From contig NZ_NNRM01000017.1 in assembly GCF_002252525.1 (NCBI RefSeq), positions 186,001 through 250,000 of the forward strand: a stretch of DNA of 64,000 nt, written 5' to 3'. Every line of letters starts with the position of its first letter. Position 1 is the first letter of the stretch. Below, piece by piece: positions 40,566 to 50,785 of this stretch. Under the pieces are notes generated by a model. That model worked only from the letters and a program-made list of their open reading frames with translations. It made no database searches and had not been told where the DNA came from. This stretch comes from Brucella pseudogrignonensis. GTDB lineage: Bacteria; Pseudomonadota; Alphaproteobacteria; Rhizobiales; Rhizobiaceae. Made by a program: the position numbers and the translations under genes.

Positions 40566-41735
40566 ATGTCAGGCGTAACGCGTGAACAGGTTCTCGAACG
40601 GCTGAAAGCTGTGACAGGGCCAGATTTCGAAAGCGATGTTGTGTCGCTCGGTCTGGTGTCGGATATTTTCATTGCCGACGGCAAGGTCTTCTTTTCCATC
40701 ACGGTTCCTGCGGATCGCGCAAACGGGCTTGAACCAATGCGATTGGCTGCTGAAAAGGCGGTTAAGGAAATTCCGGGTGTGTCCGGTGCGCTGGTCACGC
40801 TGACTGCGGAAAAGAAGGGCGGTCGCACAAGTGACGATGCGCCCCCGCCACCAAAACCACAGCCACGCCCGACACAGGCTGCGGCAGCGCCAAATCGCCA
40901 ACCACCGCAACCGCGCCCGGCAGCCAAGCCTGGTATTCCCGGCGTTGGCGCAATTATTGCTGTTGCATCCGGCAAGGGGGGTGTCGGTAAATCAACGACT
41001 GCCGTTAATCTGGCGCTTGGTATGGCCGCAAATGGTCTGAAGGTCGGCATTCTCGATGCCGATATTTACGGCCCATCCATGCCACGTCTGCTCGGCCTTT
41101 CTGGTCGCCCGGAAACGGTTGAAGGCCGCATTCTCAAGCCAATGGAAAACTACGACGTCAAGGTGATGTCGATGGGTTTCATGGTGGATGAAGACACACC
41201 GATGATCTGGCGCGGACCGATGGTTATGTCGGCGCTGACACAGATGCTGCGCGAAGTGGCATGGGGTAATCTCGACGTCCTTGTCGTCGATATGCCGCCC
41301 GGCACCGGTGATGCACAGCTCACTATGGCGCAACAGGTGCCGCTGGCGGGTGCAGTCGTTGTTTCCACACCGCAGGATCTGGCGCTGATTGATGCGCGCA
41401 AGGGACTGGCCATGTTCCGCAAGGTCGATGTGCCGCTTTTGGGCATAGTCGAGAATATGAGCTATTTCATCGCGCCCGACACTGGCAAGCGCTATGATAT
41501 TTTCGGACATGGTGGCGCGCGCAAGGAAGCTGAGCGCCTAAACGTGCCATTCCTTGGGGAAGTGCCGCTGCATATGGATGTGCGCGCGCATTCCGACAAC
41601 GGCACACCGATCACAGTCGTTGAACCAGACAGCGAACATGCGAAAATCTATCGCGATATTGCAGCCAAGGTTTGGGCGAATATGAAGTCGGGTGAGGGAG
41701 CTGGAAAGCCCGCTCCGGCGATTGTGTTCGAATAA
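40566..41735 (+). CDS. Mrp/ApbC-family iron-sulfur cluster carrier ATPase
   Basis: 389 residues. N-terminal MIP18/DUF59 domain (about 1-90), a proline-rich linker (93-123) and a ParA-like ATPase with deviant Walker A SGKGGVGKST (135-144), DADIYGPSMPRLLG and VVDMPPGTGDAQLT. The family binds and transfers [4Fe-4S] clusters. The C-terminal region reads ENMSYFIAPDTGKRYDIFG, without the CPxC cluster ligands of bacterial ApbC. A strong terminator follows. Confidence 0.92.
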   Translation: MSGVTREQVLERLKAVTGPDFESDVVSLGLVSDIFIADGKVFFSITVPADRANGLEPMRLAAEKAVKEIPGVSGALVTLTAEKKGGRTSDDAPPPPKPQPRPTQAAAAPNRQPPQPRPAAKPGIPGVGAIIAVASGKGGVGKSTTAVNLALGMAANGLKVGILDADIYGPSMPRLLGLSGRPETVEGRILKPMENYDVKVMSMGFMVDEDTPMIWRGPMVMSALTQMLREVAWGNLDVLVVDMPPGTGDAQLTMAQQVPLAGAVVVSTPQDLALIDARKGLAMFRKVDVPLLGIVENMSYFIAPDTGKRYDIFGHGGARKEAERLNVPFLGEVPLHMDVRAHSDNGTPITVVEPDSEHAKIYRDIAAKVWANMKSGEGAGKPAPAIVFE

Positions 41736-41746
41736 CCCGCAAAAGG

Positions 41747-41772
41747 AAAAGGGCCCGAGAGGGCCCTTTTTA
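41747..41772. terminator. bidirectional terminator between mrp and pgm
   Basis: Perfect ten-base arms aaaagggccc / gggccctttt with loop gaga, flanked by A- and T-runs, between the convergent stops. Confidence 0.92.
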
Positions 41773-43530
<1,758 letters not shown>

Positions 43531-43556
43531 CTATTTTTCATTTCAGGTACCCTCAT

Positions 43557-44192
43557 ATGAAGCCTTGCCCAACGGAAAGTCTGCCGGCAGAAATTCTCTC
43601 AAAGCTTTCAATTACAGACGGCCGTTTGATTGTTGCGATTGCTGGTCCACCCGGTGCAGGTAAGTCGACGATCTCTGAATATCTGCGGGATGCGATCAAT
43701 AAAGGCGGAGTAGGGCCAGCCGTTATTGTGCCGATGGACGGCTTTCATCTGGACAATGCAATCCTTGATGAGCGAGGCCTTCGGAGCCGTAAAGGGTCGC
43801 CGCCCACTTTTGACTGCGCAGGCTTTGCAGCTCTGCTGGAGCGCTTGAAAAATGCTTCGGAAGATGTCGTCATTCCGGCCTTTGATCGCACGCTTGATCT
43901 TGCACGCGCCGGCGCAGCAATCGTGCGCGCCGATCATCAAATTCTGCTGGTGGAAGGCAATTATCTGTTGCTCGATCAGGAGCCCTGGACGGAACTCGCA
44001 TCGTTTTTCGATATGACGATCTTTCTGGAAGTGCCTTTTTCCGAGCTTGAACGTCGCCTCATCCAGCGTTGGCTTGATTATGGACACACAGAAGACGCAG
44101 CACGTCAGCGCGCACTTTCCAATGATATTCCCAATGCCGAACTCGTGGTCTCATCCTCACGCGATGCGAATTACATCGTCACAACGGCATAA
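43557..44192 (+). CDS. P-loop nucleoside/sugar kinase family protein
   Basis: 211 residues from the ATG at 43557 (MKPCPTES). Walker A AGPPGAGKST (about residues 26-35), then PMDGFHLDNAILDERGLRSRKGSPPTFD, the loop typical of the uridine kinase/phosphoribulokinase group of small-molecule kinases, then VEGNYLLLDQEPW. The family includes pantothenate-kinase-like and fructose-operon kinases; no substrate is assigned. Divergent from pgm, with which it may share regulation. Confidence 0.85.
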   Translation: MKPCPTESLPAEILSKLSITDGRLIVAIAGPPGAGKSTISEYLRDAINKGGVGPAVIVPMDGFHLDNAILDERGLRSRKGSPPTFDCAGFAALLERLKNASEDVVIPAFDRTLDLARAGAAIVRADHQILLVEGNYLLLDQEPWTELASFFDMTIFLEVPFSELERRLIQRWLDYGHTEDAARQRALSNDIPNAELVVSSSRDANYIVTTA

Positions 44193-44291
44193 TAACGCAT
44201 GACGGAAAATTGCACCGCCAAGGCTTGCCGCAGATGATTCCTGCCTGCATGATATTCAATATCAGTTATATTCTCACGGGATCAGCCTTTC

Positions 44292-44981
44292 ATGACAAAC
44301 TATGTTTTCGCGCCTTCTCCGCAGCCATTCGTGCCGGTTAAGGGAACCGAAGCGCGTTTTCCCGTGCATCGCATTTATTGTGTCGGTCAGAACTATGCCG
44401 ATCACGCGATTGAAATGGGTGGTGATCCAACGCGCAATCCGCCTTTCTTCTTCCAGAAAAACCCGGATAGCCTTGTGATTGAAGGCGGTGATTTTCCCTA
44501 CCCGCCGAAGACCGAAGACGTGCATCATGAGATTGAGCTGGTCGTGGCTCTCAAAAAAGGCGGCAAGGACATTGCAGTCGAACAGGCACTGGACCATGTT
44601 TATGGTTATGCAGTCGGCATCGACATGACGCGCCGTGACTTGCAGGCCGTTGCAAAGAAGGCGGGTCGTCCTTGGGAGGTGGCGAAAGCTTTTGAGCATT
44701 CCGCGCCATGCTCAGCCATTGTACCCGTGTCGGAAATCGGCCATCCCGAATCGGCTGAAATTTCTCTGAAAATTAATGGAGAAACCCGCCAGTCGGGCGA
44801 TCTTAATCAGATGATCTGGAAGGTTGCCGAAACGATTTCTTATCTTTCGTCTCTGTTTGAGCTTCAACCGGGCGACCTTATTTACACTGGCACACCGGCA
44901 GGCGTCGGACCTGTCCAGCGTGGTGACCTTCTCGAAGGGGCAGTAGGCGGCGTTGGGTCGATTTCTGTAAAGGTTGTCTAG
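44292..44981 (+). CDS. fumarylacetoacetate hydrolase family protein
   Basis: 229 residues, single FAH domain. [16 protein letters not shown] near the N terminus, the metal-binding [10 protein letters not shown] (about residues 77-86), [14 protein letters not shown] and [17 protein letters not shown] are diagnostic. Members act as acylpyruvases, oxaloacetate decarboxylases or hydratases on 2-oxo acids; this one most resembles the YcgM/FAHD1-like short type. Not linked to tyrosine catabolism here. Confidence 0.9.
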   Translation: MTNYVFAPSPQPFVPVKGTEARFPVHRIYCVGQNYADHAIEMGGDPTRNPPFFFQKNPDSLVIEGGDFPYPPKTEDVHHEIELVVALKKGGKDIAVEQALDHVYGYAVGIDMTRRDLQAVAKKAGRPWEVAKAFEHSAPCSAIVPVSEIGHPESAEISLKINGETRQSGDLNQMIWKVAETISYLSSLFELQPGDLIYTGTPAGVGPVQRGDLLEGAVGGVGSISVKVV

Positions 44982-45103
44982 GCTGGCTTAGGGGGCTTCG
45001 AGCATTTGGGTGAAAACTGCACATCAGTTTTGTGCAGGGTAATAATAAGAACGAAAGACAGGGCGCTGACCTCATTTGAAAGCGCTCTGATAACGGAGGA
45101 ACG

Positions 45104-45295
45104 ATGAGCACCTATCTCCCCACTGACGTGCATGACGCTCTCGAACGTTTCATTCATGAGACGCATCCGGGCCTCAATCAGACTGAGGCAATTATTCTCA
45201 TTCTCCGAAAGGCGCTCGTGCATCAGGGCTATCTTGCAGCAGAGCCAGAACATGGTACACCACCAGAAGATTTGAATGCCACGAATGACGATTGA
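45104..45295 (+). CDS. small ribbon-helix-helix-like protein
   Basis: 63 residues with a strong ribosome site (cggagga) before the ATG. A short strand (STYLPTDVH) followed by two helices (DALERFIHETH, NQTEAIILILRKALVHQG) resembles an RHH DNA-binding fold, as in antitoxins and small repressors. Acidic, disordered C terminus. Three bases separate its stop from the ATG of a small membrane protein. Target unknown; the RHH assignment is by pattern only. Confidence 0.6.
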   Translation: MSTYLPTDVHDALERFIHETHPGLNQTEAIILILRKALVHQGYLAAEPEHGTPPEDLNATNDD

Positions 45296-45297
45296 AT

Positions 45298-45510
45298 ATG
45301 AATAAGAACCCACCTGAGGGAGCGGGCCAGAAGGCCGCTCTCGGTCGCCGCCTTCTGCTTCTGACGATTTTGGCGATTTTGCTGACATGTGCGCTCATCT
45401 GGATGAGCATTTATCTGTTTGATCCCGATGGTGGTCTCGGTTTTGACGACTTCGGAATTTTTGCACATGAATTCAATGCGATAGATACAATGCTGCCTCG
45501 CATTCTGTGA
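45298..45510 (+). CDS. small single-span membrane protein
   Basis: 70 residues from ATG 45298; a TTG at 45292 is also in frame and overlaps the preceding stop. Basic N terminus, one membrane helix (LLLLTILAILLTCALIWMSIYLF), then a short acidic periplasmic-side tail. No family recognised. Likely translationally coupled to the RHH-like gene. Confidence 0.5.
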   Translation: MNKNPPEGAGQKAALGRRLLLLTILAILLTCALIWMSIYLFDPDGGLGFDDFGIFAHEFNAIDTMLPRIL

Positions 45511-45673
45511 GGCTTAAAATCGCTCTATTACGCTTTGAAATATTCATTTTGACGCGCCTTTGACGTTCTGGGCTTCCGCTTTGCGTATTTTGCGTGGTAC
45601 ATGACTGTCATCGATTGAAAGAATATTGTCTGAACCGGGCCGCAAAACGGACCGCTCAAGCCAAGAGGGTCTT

Positions 45674-45862
45674 ATGGCATTCGAGGACATCAAAGCGGAA
45701 ATCGCCCTGCTTTTTGAGCAGATGGTAAATCAGCCGCAGGACGTTCATGAGATTCGTGAAACGGTTCGTGAGAAGCTTAACACGCTCAAAGCCACAGGTA
45801 TGCCTCTGCCAGCTGATCTGGTTGAACTCGAAAAACGCATCGAACAAGATTTCGATTCATAG
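45674..45862 (+). CDS. small conserved-looking hypothetical protein
   Basis: 62 residues, highly charged and helical (MAFEDIKAEIALLFEQMVNQ ... PADLVELEKRIEQDF), with no signal peptide. Start chosen at 45674 behind aagagg; the frame upstream to 45626 lacks support. Twelve bases before the SLT lipoprotein gene, so probably in one operon with it. Function unknown. Confidence 0.65.
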   Translation: MAFEDIKAEIALLFEQMVNQPQDVHEIRETVREKLNTLKATGMPLPADLVELEKRIEQDFDS

Positions 45863-45874
45863 GATCGGTCACTC

Positions 45875-46768
45875 ATGCGTACACAAGCTCCATCAAAGCC
45901 GCTTTCTCTGACCTTTCTTAAAGGTGCTCTCCTCCTCGGTTGTGCAGTTGCTCTCAGCGCCTGCAACACGACAAGTGACGGAAAGCCTGCAAAGACCGCG
46001 CTGATTTCGCCGACTGAAAATTCAACGACGACCGCAACCGTATCTGCAACGGGCGACACGGCAACTCCAGCCGCAGGCGCCACCGCAGTTGCTGACGCGA
46101 CTGCTCCTGCTGATGGAACGCAGGCAGTTGCATCGCTCGAAAGCCCGGTTCTTCCTACCAATGTGCCGATTCCGGGCATTCGCGGTCAGTCTGAGCCGAT
46201 GATGGCTTATGCCGGTGCGCAGGCGGAAGCCTCACCAGCCTCCATGGCTGCCAATATGGCATTTGAAACACCTGATCACGCACCGGAAGAACTCGACGCG
46301 CTGATTACCAAGTATTCTGTTGCCTATGATGTGCCGGAGCGTCTGGTACGCCGCGTGGTGCATCGCGAAAGCCGTTTTAATCCGGGTGCGCGTAATGGAC
46401 CATATTGGGGTCTGATGCAGATCAGTCATCCAACCGCGCGCGGTATGGGCTACAAGGGCAATGCCAAGGGCCTTCTCGATGCTGAGACGAACCTGAAATA
46501 TGCGGTTCGTTACCTCTCCGGCGCCTATAAGGTTGCTGGTGGAGACGAAAGCCAAGCTGTTCGTTTCTATGCACGCGGTTATTATTATGATGCCAAGCGC
46601 AAGGGATTGCTGCAGGAAACCGGACTTGATGGCAGCTGGAAGCGTAGTGGCCCAACCCGCGATGCCGCAGCGGCGTCATCCGAAACGACAACTCTGCCAG
46701 ATGCAGCTGCTGCTCCGTTGCCGGGTGTCGCACCGATTCAGGCTTCCTATACGCCTTCCGCGCAATAA
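45875..46768 (+). CDS. lytic transglycosylase (SLT domain) lipoprotein
   Basis: 297 residues. Lipoprotein signal with lipobox LSAC (about Cys30), then an Ala/Thr-rich linker to about residue 125. The SLT domain follows: SVAYDVPERLVRRVVHRESRFNPGARNGPYWGLMQISHPTARG contains the catalytic Glu of the HRESRF motif, then YKGNAKGLLDAETNLKYAVRYL. It cleaves peptidoglycan glycan strands in the periplasm. Ends in an Ala/Pro/Thr-rich tail. Confidence 0.92.
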   Translation: MRTQAPSKPLSLTFLKGALLLGCAVALSACNTTSDGKPAKTALISPTENSTTTATVSATGDTATPAAGATAVADATAPADGTQAVASLESPVLPTNVPIPGIRGQSEPMMAYAGAQAEASPASMAANMAFETPDHAPEELDALITKYSVAYDVPERLVRRVVHRESRFNPGARNGPYWGLMQISHPTARGMGYKGNAKGLLDAETNLKYAVRYLSGAYKVAGGDESQAVRFYARGYYYDAKRKGLLQETGLDGSWKRSGPTRDAAAASSETTTLPDAAAAPLPGVAPIQASYTPSAQ

Positions 46769-46827
46769 GTTCATCCGACAAACTGTCATCTTGACGCTGC
46801 AAAGCGATGGCAGTTTGCTGTCTTAAC

Positions 46828-46884
46828 AAAAGCGTGTCGCGGTTTATCCCAAAACCGGTTCCCACCTTTAGAAGACAAGAGCGC
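46828..46884 (-). repeat. dispersed palindromic repeat, copy E (partial)
   Basis: Read on the minus strand it contains gtgggaaccggttttgggat and ccgcgacacgctttt, matching the left half of copy F (gcggaaaagtgggaaccgg). It ends six bases before the hemolysin III start codon, so it forms that gene's 5' leader. Confidence 0.6.
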
Positions 46885-46889
46885 GTGAG

Positions 46890-47540
46890 ATGGATGTAAA
46901 ACTGCCTTATCCAATTAAATGGAAATATGATCGGGCTGAGCTTTGGGCCGATGGCGTCATCCATGTGCTGGGTGTTGCTCTGGCGCTTGCCGGTGCAATT
47001 GCCATGTTGCTCTATTTTCTACCGAACATGTCGGCAGCCACTTCGATTTCTTCGAGCGTCTATCTGGCAAGTCTTCTGGGTGCGCTCGGGATTTCGGCGG
47101 TTTATAATATCTGGCCCGTTTCGCCGACAAAATGGTTCCTGCGCCGTTTCGATCATTCGGCCATTTATCTCTTGATTGCTGGCACTTATACGCCTTTTGC
47201 CATGCATATGGGTGATCGCGCCTTGCCGCTGCTTCTCTTTGTCTGGAGCGTGGCGTTTGTCGGTATCTTTCTCAAACTCTTCATGCCCGGACGCTTTGAT
47301 CGTCTATCGATCCTGCTTTATCTGGCGCTCGGCTGGAGTGGCGTCATGGTCTATGACACCATGGTGCAATCACTGCCGCCTGCCGTCTTCTGGCTGATCG
47401 CTGCAGGCGGTATGGTCTATTCGCTGGGCGTGATCTTCCACGTCTGGGAACGCTTGCGTTTTCAAAATGCCATCTGGCATGGCTTTGTCGTGGTTGGCGC
47501 TGCACTTCATTATTGTGCAGTGTTCGTGGTCGGGACGTGA
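46890..47540 (+). CDS. hemolysin III / PAQR-family membrane protein
   Basis: 216 residues with seven membrane helices. Family motifs: ELWADGVIHVLGVALALAG in the first helix, FDHSAIYLLIAGTYTPF (His and Asp/Ser metal-type residues) and FHVWERLRFQNAIWHGFVVVGAALHY near the end. The fold places His and Asp at a presumed zinc site. The name hemolysin is historical; a hydrolase or lipid role is more likely. Converges on dnaE2 with eight bases between stops. Confidence 0.9.
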   Translation: MDVKLPYPIKWKYDRAELWADGVIHVLGVALALAGAIAMLLYFLPNMSAATSISSSVYLASLLGALGISAVYNIWPVSPTKWFLRRFDHSAIYLLIAGTYTPFAMHMGDRALPLLLFVWSVAFVGIFLKLFMPGRFDRLSILLYLALGWSGVMVYDTMVQSLPPAVFWLIAAGGMVYSLGVIFHVWERLRFQNAIWHGFVVVGAALHYCAVFVVGT

Positions 47541-47548
47541 TTTCAGTC

Positions 47549-50500
47549 TTAATGAAAGTCGCGTGAGTTCGGCATAATCTTCACATTTCGTGGATGACGT
47601 GCGGTCGTTTGTGAGGGCGCAATGAGCCTTTGCGGTTCGCGTCCGCTCATTTCAATGAGTGTAGCGGAACGATCCTGAATTTTCGCCGCCACCAGATGCA
47701 CGACGCCCTCCGGGCTGCGCTGAACCTGCCCATCAATAAGAATAAGCCGTGCCCCCATCACTTCGCGGCGGAAGGTCTTCATGATCTTTGGCCAGACGAC
47801 GATATTGGCAATGCCCGTTTCATCTTCGATGGTTAGAAACACCACACCCTTGGCGCTGCCGGGACGCTGGCGCACGGTGACAATGCCCGCAACCTTCATG
47901 CGGCTTCCCTGTTTGCTTTGCTGCACGGCCCGACAGGTGGAAACACCTTCTGCTGCAAGGCCTTCACGCAGATATTGCAGCGGATGGCCTTTAAGCGAGA
48001 GCCGGGTTGTTTCATAGTCGGCAATCACATGTTCGGAAGCAGCCATTTCCGGAAGTTTCGTGCGCGGTTCTTCCGCCAGTTCGCTTGTTTCGGCGGCGCG
48101 GAACAGCGGCAATGTTTCATCATTGGGCAGACGTCGCACGACCCATAATGCGTCACGGCGGTCAATGTCGAGTGAACCGAAAGCGTCGGCATCAGCGAGG
48201 AGAGTGAATGCGCGCCGGTCTAGTCGCAGGCGGTGGTGCATGTCTTCAATGCTGCGATAAGGATCATGTTGGCCTGCCATAAGGAGCTTGGCATTGCGCT
48301 TGGAAAACCCGTCGATCTGACGAAAGCCGAGCCGAAGCGCAAGTTTCCCGTCCTGCGTTTCTGCCAGAATATTGTCCCACTGACTAAAGTTCACATCGAC
48401 AGGCAATGCCCTCACATCATGCTCACAGGCATCGCGCACGATCTGCGCTGGCGCATAAAACCCCATAGGCTGTGAGTTGAGAAGCGCTGCCGCAAACACC
48501 TCTGGATGATGGCATTTGATCCATGCGGAAATATAAACCAGATGCGCAAAGCTTGCGGCATGGCTTTCCGGAAAGCCATATTCACCGAAGCCTTTGATCT
48601 GGTTGAAGCAATTCTCGGCAAAGGTCCGATCATAGCCACGGTTGACCATGCCATCGATCATCTTCGTTTCCATGGTATGGATGGTGCCCATCTTGCGGAA
48701 GGTCGCCATGGCGCGACGTAAAAGATTGGCTTCATCTGGCGTGAATTTCGCGGCCTCAATGGCAATGCGCATGGCCTGTTCCTGAAACAGCGGCACGCCT
48801 TTGGTCTTTTCCAGAATTTTTCGCAGCTCGTCCGGCTCGCCATGTTCGGGGGAAGGCGAGGGATAGGTGACATTTTCCTGTCCGCTTCGCCGCCTCAGAT
48901 AAGGATGCACCATGTCGCCCTGAATAGGGCCGGGGCGTACAATGGCGACCTGAATGACAAGATCATAATATTTTCGTGGGCGCAGGCGCGGCAGCATGTT
49001 CATCTGTGCGCGGCTTTCAACCTGAAACACGCCGACCGAATCGTCTTTGCAAAGCATGTCGTAAACAGCGTCATCTTTTCGCTCTACTGTCGCGAGCGTC
49101 AGCTTCTTGCCACCATAAAGCTGCGGTTTGTGCGTATGAATGAGGTCGAAAGCCTTACGGATGCAGGTGAGCATACCGAGCGACAACACATCGACTTTCA
49201 TCAGACCGACTTCGTCGATGTCGTCCTTGTCCCATTCAATGAACGAGCGTTTGTCCATTGCAGCCGGGCCGATTGGCACTGTCTCGTCCAGACGGTCACG
49301 CGTCAGCACAAACCCGCCCACATGCTGCGACAGATGCCGTGGAAAACCGATCAGCTCCAGCGCCAGTTCGACTGCACGCCGGATGATGGGATTATCGGGA
49401 TCAAGCCCTGCCTGTCGGATATGTTCCTTGTCGATACCACCGCCAGATATGCCCCAGACCGTGTTGGCAAGTGCAGCCGTCACATCTTCAGTCAGGCCCA
49501 GCGCCTTGCCGACATCGCGGATGGCACTGCGCGAGCGATAGCTGATAACGGTCGCGACAATCGCCGCACGGTCTCTCGTGTAGCGATCATAGACATATTG
49601 CATCACCTGTTCGCGCCGCTCATGCTCGAAATCGACGTCAATATCGGGTGGTTCTTTTCGCTCGACGGAGATGAAACGCTCAAACAGAAGATCCACTTCT
49701 GCCGGGTCGACTCCGGTTATGCCAAGGCAAAAACAGACAACGGAATTGGCTGCTGATCCTCGCCCCTGACACAGAATCTTTTCTCTTTTGGCAAAGCTCA
49801 CAATGTCATGGACGGTGAGAAAGTAAGCCGCATATTGCAGTTGTTCTATCAGTGCCAGTTCCTTACGGATCAGTCCTTGCACCTTCGGCGGTATGCTATC
49901 CGCGCCATAATGCTGGGCAGCGCCGTACCATGTCAGATCATGCAAATGCTGTTGCGGTGTCTTGCCCGGTGGCACTGGCTCATCAGGATAATCATAGCTT
50001 AGCTCATCGAGCCGGAAGGTGATTGGGGCCACGAAATCGGCGGTCGTCTCAATCGCTGCCGGGTAATTGCGGAACAGGCGCACCATTTCATGCGGTGGTT
50101 TGAGGTGCCGCTCGGCGTTTTTTTCAAGCAATCGCCCTGCCGTGAAAACTGTTGTGTAATGCCGTGTTGCCGTCAGCACATCTTGCAGCGCACGGCGATC
50201 CGTATGGTGATAAAGCACATCATTGGTGGCAAGCAACGGCACATTCGCTTCCGCTGCAAAGCGTGCGATGCGCTCTGCGCGGCGTCCGTCATGCCCCCGA
50301 TGCGGCATGGTCAGCGCCAGCCAGACAGAGCCGGGCGCGGCTTGTGCGATCTCCGTCAGACGTGCCGCAAAATCAGGATCATCTTCATCGGGAGCAAAGA
50401 CTGCGATCTGAAACTGCCGCGCCCGAAATAGCAGATCGCCCCACTCAAGATGACATTCTCCCTTGGCGACAGCTCGGTGCTTGCCATCTGTCAGCAGGCG

Positions 50501-50785
50501 GCACAATTGTCCATAGGCTGCGCGATCACGCGGATAGACGACCATGTCTGGCGTGCCGTCAATGAAGGAAAGGCGGCAGCCGATGAACAGACGGAAGTCG
50601 CATGTGTCGCGAATATCTTTCCACGCAGCATGGGCGCGAACCACACCGGCCAGCGTGTTGCGGTCGGCAATGCCGATACCGGACAGCCCGAGCGCGTGAG
50701 CTTGCAAGACCAGCTCCTGCGGATGCGATGCGCCACTCAGGAAAGAAAAGTTGCTGGCCACCGCCATTTCAAAATAGCGGGGCAT
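47549..50785 (-). CDS. dnaE2: error-prone DNA polymerase III alpha-type DnaE2
   Basis: Catalytic polymerase of the SOS mutasome, used in damage-tolerant synthesis with ImuA and ImuB. 1078 residues. N-terminal PHP domain (about 6-200), polymerase core with QGRGSAANSVVCFCLGIT and PPDIDVDFEHERR (catalytic Asp residues near 381-385), SHAASFAHLVY, and a C-terminal OB domain (VAGIVTVRQRPGSAKGVVFL). ATG 50785 overlaps the imuB stop; a GTG three bases earlier is also possible. Third gene of the imuA-imuB-dnaE2 operon. No terminator is evident before the convergent gene. Confidence 0.95.
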   Translation of the reverse strand: MPRYFEMAVASNFSFLSGASHPQELVLQAHALGLSGIGIADRNTLAGVVRAHAAWKDIRDTCDFRLFIGCRLSFIDGTPDMVVYPRDRAAYGQLCRLLTDGKHRAVAKGECHLEWGDLLFRARQFQIAVFAPDEDDPDFAARLTEIAQAAPGSVWLALTMPHRGHDGRRAERIARFAAEANVPLLATNDVLYHHTDRRALQDVLTATRHYTTVFTAGRLLEKNAERHLKPPHEMVRLFRNYPAAIETTADFVAPITFRLDELSYDYPDEPVPPGKTPQQHLHDLTWYGAAQHYGADSIPPKVQGLIRKELALIEQLQYAAYFLTVHDIVSFAKREKILCQGRGSAANSVVCFCLGITGVDPAEVDLLFERFISVERKEPPDIDVDFEHERREQVMQYVYDRYTRDRAAIVATVISYRSRSAIRDVGKALGLTEDVTAALANTVWGISGGGIDKEHIRQAGLDPDNPIIRRAVELALELIGFPRHLSQHVGGFVLTRDRLDETVPIGPAAMDKRSFIEWDKDDIDEVGLMKVDVLSLGMLTCIRKAFDLIHTHKPQLYGGKKLTLATVERKDDAVYDMLCKDDSVGVFQVESRAQMNMLPRLRPRKYYDLVIQVAIVRPGPIQGDMVHPYLRRRSGQENVTYPSPSPEHGEPDELRKILEKTKGVPLFQEQAMRIAIEAAKFTPDEANLLRRAMATFRKMGTIHTMETKMIDGMVNRGYDRTFAENCFNQIKGFGEYGFPESHAASFAHLVYISAWIKCHHPEVFAAALLNSQPMGFYAPAQIVRDACEHDVRALPVDVNFSQWDNILAETQDGKLALRLGFRQIDGFSKRNAKLLMAGQHDPYRSIEDMHHRLRLDRRAFTLLADADAFGSLDIDRRDALWVVRRLPNDETLPLFRAAETSELAEEPRTKLPEMAASEHVIADYETTRLSLKGHPLQYLREGLAAEGVSTCRAVQQSKQGSRMKVAGIVTVRQRPGSAKGVVFLTIEDETGIANIVVWPKIMKTFRREVMGARLILIDGQVQRSPEGVVHLVAAKIQDRSATLIEMSGREPQRLIAPSQTTARHPRNVKIMPNSRDFH

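Noticed and set aside
44978-45388. 136-residue minus-strand frame opposite the RHH-like gene
   Set aside because: Opposite two better-supported small plus-strand genes with ribosome sites; no protein features.
46890-47540. Virulence hemolysin
   Set aside because: The hemolysin III name is historical; the sequence is a seven-helix PAQR-type membrane protein found broadly in non-pathogens.
48842-49756. 304-residue plus-strand frame inside dnaE2
   Set aside because: Antisense shadow; the minus strand encodes the polymerase core motifs here.
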